Part shown: positions 59,601 through 64,000 of the stretch, piece after piece
Layout of the letters: each line of letters opens with the position of its first letter
Position numbering within the stretch: the stretch's first letter is position 1
Source: Tubulanus polymorphus
Lineage: Eukaryota; Nemertea; Palaeonemertea; Tubulaniformes; Tubulanidae
DNA: 64,000 nucleotides
Assembly: GCF_964204645.1 (NCBI RefSeq)
Contig: NC_134025.1
Location: forward strand, 12,963,001 to 13,027,000
Direction: 5' to 3'
Translations under genes and position numbers: made by a program
Notes under the pieces: model-generated
Told to the model about the DNA's origin: nothing
Database searches by the model: none
What the model saw: the letters and a program-made list of their open reading frames with translations, nothing else

Positions 59601-62600
59601 AGAAAATATCCCTTGAGCAGGAAATTAAATGAGAAAACGAAAAGTACAGAAAACTCTTGCGCAATACAGTGATGATGTTAACGGACAATATCACTGATTA
59701 TATCAGTACCCCACAGTAGAGTAGGCATAAACCCTGTGGGCTTTCTGACAATCAGTGGTCAAGATCAAATCACCTCTAGTGTCCATTGAGGAATATTGCA
59801 TTTCCTAGATAAGCAAAATGATGAGGTATAGACACCTCATAATTTGATTTGATTAGTTCATTCACTAGTGGAAGACGAGATGGGACTTAGATCAGTCTGA
59901 TGAGCTATTGTATGAGCATAATTGCTACACAATCTACTGCAGATAAGTATTATGATAAATCTAATGAAAAGTGTAAACTGAAACAGGATAAACATGGGGA
60001 CACAAAGCAGCAACATGATCCACTCAGAATGCATTTCTGATTCGAATGATTGCCAGAACAATTGAAAAGTCTGCCTGATCGATTAGCAATCTACTGAATT
60101 AACATGTTTGTAACTATATTTGCAGCACATTTTCTTAAGGATAAGAGATATATTAACGTAATTGAAAAACGATCCTATAAGTGGCGATCACAATAAGTCA
60201 TCATAGTCGCTGAAATCAAGGGCAGACTTTTTTGCTAATCAAAACATAATATAATGTAAGTAAAATAATTTGTCAACATCTAAATGTAACTGGATCTGGT
60301 TCACGTCGACAGTTTTCTGTTATATGGTAGGCGCCGATGAAAACTGACCGCGAAAAAACAAGCTATTATATCATTAGCTACTTCAATCGGGCGCATTATC
60401 ATAGAAAGGGAATGGTTGCCATGAACCAAAAAGAGGAGGGGGCAGAAAGATACAATCTAAGTTACTAAGGGAAATTCTATGGAATTCGGGCTGTAGTTAC
60501 ATTTCGCTTAGGGGATAATCTTAATTTCTTTGCGCAGTTGATCTTATCTGATCATCTTATCAATGAAGCTTTTTCATTTTTACAAAAGACATTAGTGTAA
60601 ATTTAATCATCATTTAGTCTGAGATTTGCCCAAACTTCAAAGGTGTCATGCAAAACACAATGCGTAACTTTATCCGACAAAAGGCGAAAACTCGGCTAAC
60701 GAAGAGATTTTATCTGGTCAGGTTCGTCCCGCACTATAATTGTCTATAATTCGTAGTAGAGATGAAGCTTCTGGGATTGCACGACTGATGTAGCATAGGA
60801 GATAACTGGAGACTGTGTGCCATCTGGCAACTTCTGTCTCGATATTCACACTTTGAGGCGGCCCGCAACAAAAACCACAAAACGATGCCGACAACCAAAA
60901 TGACTGATCTTACGATAGATTTAATTTTGAATTCAGCATTGTGAACTGTATTAGTGGATAAAGATGTCGCAATGAAGCATATCATTCTTGATACGGTATG
61001 ATATGGCAATGGGTAACAAATTCTTATATATCTTAGCTATCTATCATAGGCGAACAAAAAACTGCAGATTATCCATTCGTTAAATGTATTCTGATATATG
61101 ATCTTAGTCATCGATTAAAAGATTCAAATCCACATCGACAGAGATTTATAACTTTTTAAAATCTAAGTCTAATTACTGGCATCTGTTGATTGACCTGGTA
61201 CGTCATTTAGATTCTCACACCAACTAAGCTAGCTAAAAACCTAGGTCGTTCGCTCCCGGCAGGTGTGGTGGGTCTGTAGGGACTTTCAATCAAAAAATCA
61301 AACAAACTTTACCAACCAAATAAATAACAGGGACAATCCCTATTTTAAGACCAAAAACCCTAGGTCATTTCTGCAGTGTGGGCTTCAACAAGCCAAAATA
61401 ATAATCCCATCATCATTTATTGTAACCTTTTACCTCTTGTACATACTATGTGAAATCTGTATATGTAAGTGCTACTAGAAGTCTTGTTATTACAGTTATA
61501 TACTATATTTTTATTTACTTTCTCATTTTGTTATTCTTATCACCTACGTATAGTAATGTAATTTTGATTGAAAGACAATAAACATTAATGGAATTGAATT
61601 AGAAATTTACCAAAGGACTCACTTCGTTTTCATATAATTTTAAGATATATTCAAAAAAATATAACCGCAATATCTCTGAGCGCTGTTGGCACAGTTCATA
61701 ACTAAAATGAATGCATCTCCCCACGTATAACAATCATAAATGCGATTTTAAACACTTCACGTAAAAGGCAATAATTCCATGAGAGTTTCTCATAAAAAAA
61801 AGCAATCAGATCTGAAAAATGACAGCTGATCAGCGTTTCATTGTTTAATATCAGATAAAAGCTGAAGTATATACTGATAAAACAGGAGGCGGTAAACACA
61901 GCGCTATTTGTACAAATACTTGAATACAAAGTTTACGGAAATTATCATGAAAGCTGAATTGATTGTTAGTCGTCAGCAGCATTTCAGCTATGCTATATAA
62001 TCATCAATATAAACTGGAAAAATACTGAGAATCTAATGCCATTTCAAGTACTGCAATCTTGACGATATTAGTATGGAAAATTCATCATCCATTGAACAAA
62101 TAAAGCCAATTTATTGAACAAAAATTGCCTTAAGCATTTTTAATTAAGCATAATTATCAAAGCTAGCACAGTACATGGAGAATATACGGAAGATCATAAC
62201 CATCCATTGAACTAGTTGTATATTGGCTATAGTTGAAGCAGGGAGGTGGGGTTGAAGCTAAAGGGAAATAAATGAGTTTTCAAAATGTTACTGACACAAG
62301 CTACTACGTACAACAGGGTGGAAGAATGGTAACAATTTCTGCCTGAGTCTAATTACTGTTATCTGTTGATTGCCCAGGTATATTACTTGGCAGTGATACT
62401 GTCAGCTGATAGGAAATTTGTGAAGTTGTCTCAAATAGTGTATCCTCGCTCTCTGGTTCTCAGCTGTTTATCTTTATCTTAATTCATTTGAGCATTGGGG
62501 GCTGTGCTGTAAAGGCAGATGTAACTGATTCACAGTATAGTAGTACAGGCACCGGTGGTGCACTGTATTACCGGCAGAGCTGTGGGTATTACCAGCAGAG

Positions 62601-64000
62601 CTGTGGCGATCTGCATCAGCTGTCAGCAACAATCGGGCAACCCACCAATCTAATGCACAGTCAGTACCTGCTTATTGTCCGCGCTTAGTTCACTTGTTAA
62701 TCCAACAACAATGGATTGAAGTCCGGAACGTGCTGCCATCTACCAGGTGAAGATAATTCTGAAAAACTGCATACAGACTTTTGCAGACGAAGTCGTCAGT
62801 GTCTCGATTTGCGATAAGCAAAGTCAACGAAACGATTTTCAATAAATTCAATCATTTTATCAGCACTAACATGGAGACTGACTCTGAATTCGAAAGCATT
62901 TTGAATTAAGGGAAGATTCATTCCGAAAGCAGGCATTTCACATGGATCCGTGTGTAGCCACGCTCAATTTGTGATCCTTTTTAATAAGTTCTGAACTGAT
63001 GGAACCCACAAAGATAATTGAGAGCTTATTGTTCGCTGCAATCAACATCCTGCATGGCGTCGTCGCATTGCAAGAAGCCTGGTGACCGTTTTCGTTATCT
63101 ATCCATTATGAAGAAATAATGCGGCAAATCCCTCGACATCACCAGTGTGGAGCGATGGTGAAACGCTGCGTGGAAAATTATTAGAAAAATCTAATTTGGC
63201 CATAAGCCCAATGATCCTATTTTAGCTTGGTAATATCCATTGTGGAAGCCAAATAAAATTACCAGACCCCCACATTCGTAACCCCCTGCAGTAATAGTTT
63301 AATGTGATTCACAAAAAAACCCACTCCTCAGGGATTTGAGGATGGCATGTTTACAGTTCTCAAGGCTATTACTCTGCGCGGGATTTGATTATAAACCGAA
63401 TGATTTTGTAAGGCCATATTTTCAGAATTATTACATATCCCAAGTCATAATTCGATTTCGTTCATTTATTTAAGAACTAATGCTGGCTCGAGGTGCGCTA
63501 GACTGTATGATTTGCCTTAGAAAAAAATAGAGCAGAATTTTTTTGCGGAAGCGTACAGAATCACACGCGGCAAACTTCAAACGCGTGGTCAGACAAATAT
63601 TTTGACATGCGCAAAGTTTTGCTATGACATTGATCCCTTCAAATCTGACACCTTTTACGGACGACACAATCATAACTTATGAATAATGCATTGAACATCG
63701 CGTGTAAATTTTAATCGACTTTTTTTCAATCGGAAATACCCACTGACAAAACCGGTCTGGTCGTCTGGTTTTTATGCGCTGTCTCCGCGATGAATGCTCG
63801 CCTATTTTTTGTGCATAGAACTTAAGCTGATAAGTGGCGGCATGCTATCAAATTTGCGGGAGCTATTGTCACCAGGTCTCAAAAGCCACCAGCAGCCCCT
63901 TTGTCGCTGGCAAGCAATGAGCTCCATTGAGCACTAAGAAATTTGTCTGCGCTAAGCGGATTGCCTGGCTTGTAATTGTGTATAAGTTAAATTGGAAGTC

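Larger units (their letters stand above)
46245..64000 (-). other. presumed upstream MEIS intron (more than 17.7 kb), no coding exon found
   Basis: The 59-bp MEIS exon at 46186-46244 needs a preceding exon ending in ...LQVNN and the first two bases of Trp. I looked for the complement of MRAWLF, FPKVATN and QVNNW on this strand up to 64000 and did not find it, so the homeobox exon is probably outside. The region is AT-rich with stop-dense frames. It contains short tandem duplications (about 48430-48490, 49607-49670), a GT-rich microsatellite (about 50532-50572) and two related repeat copies (51336, 56440). MEIS introns in other animals often hold conserved enhancers; I cannot see conservation from one sequence. 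Confidence 0.6.

Noticed and set aside
61263-61600. Frame of 71 codons followed by AATAAACATTAATGGAATTG, like a LINE 3' tail
   Set aside because: Tail resemblance only; no reverse transcriptase sequence is present and no duplication was found, so I did not call an element.
62488-62688. 66-codon frame with repeated YYRQSCGYYQQSCG
   Set aside because: It reflects a short tandem duplication (about 62570-62610) and has no exon signals.

Overview
This is animal nuclear DNA. The genes are split by GT-AG introns, exons are short and in phase, the intergenic DNA is AT-rich, and many non-autonomous transposons are present. The gene content (FANCM, MAP10, a MEIS/homothorax homeobox gene, a Penelope-like retroelement) fits an invertebrate bilaterian. 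A marine lophotrochozoan or invertebrate deuterostome is my guess, but the sequence alone does not fix the phylum. All identifications rest on reading translations against families I know; no database search was run.

Layout. (1) 225-15700, minus: the 5' part of a FANCM DNA translocase gene, 13 exons assigned with confidence plus one tentative exon. All splice phases agree and give 1,728 in-frame codons. The C-terminal nuclease-like part lies off the left edge. Its introns are heavily invaded: a hAT-like element nested in a tandem repeat, a 493-bp inverted-repeat element 14 bp from an exon donor, a 975-bp foldback element, and several copies of a ~1.1-kb repeat. (2) 15.7-25.6 kb: a gene-free transposon graveyard with the most complete repeat copy, telomere-like repeats, a tRNA-like sequence, a Penelope-like fragment with inverted ends and a 14-bp target duplication, and three MITE-like elements. 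(3) 25693-28494, plus: MAP10, one coding exon. (4) 30772-33648, plus: a five-exon gene for a 247-residue protein I do not recognise. (5) About 38.0 kb, plus: a likely terminal exon of another unidentified gene. (6) 41739-46244, minus: the last three coding exons of a MEIS/homothorax gene, with a GC-AG intron. No homeobox exon was found upstream, so 46245-64000 is most likely one very large MEIS intron.

The genes are unrelated in function: FANCM handles stalled replication forks, MAP10 binds microtubules, and MEIS is a developmental transcription factor. There is no operon logic. The most unusual material is the set of inverted-repeat elements. Two of them share a 5'-TATGG terminus and 6-bp target duplications, which suggests one local transposon family of mixed internal structure.
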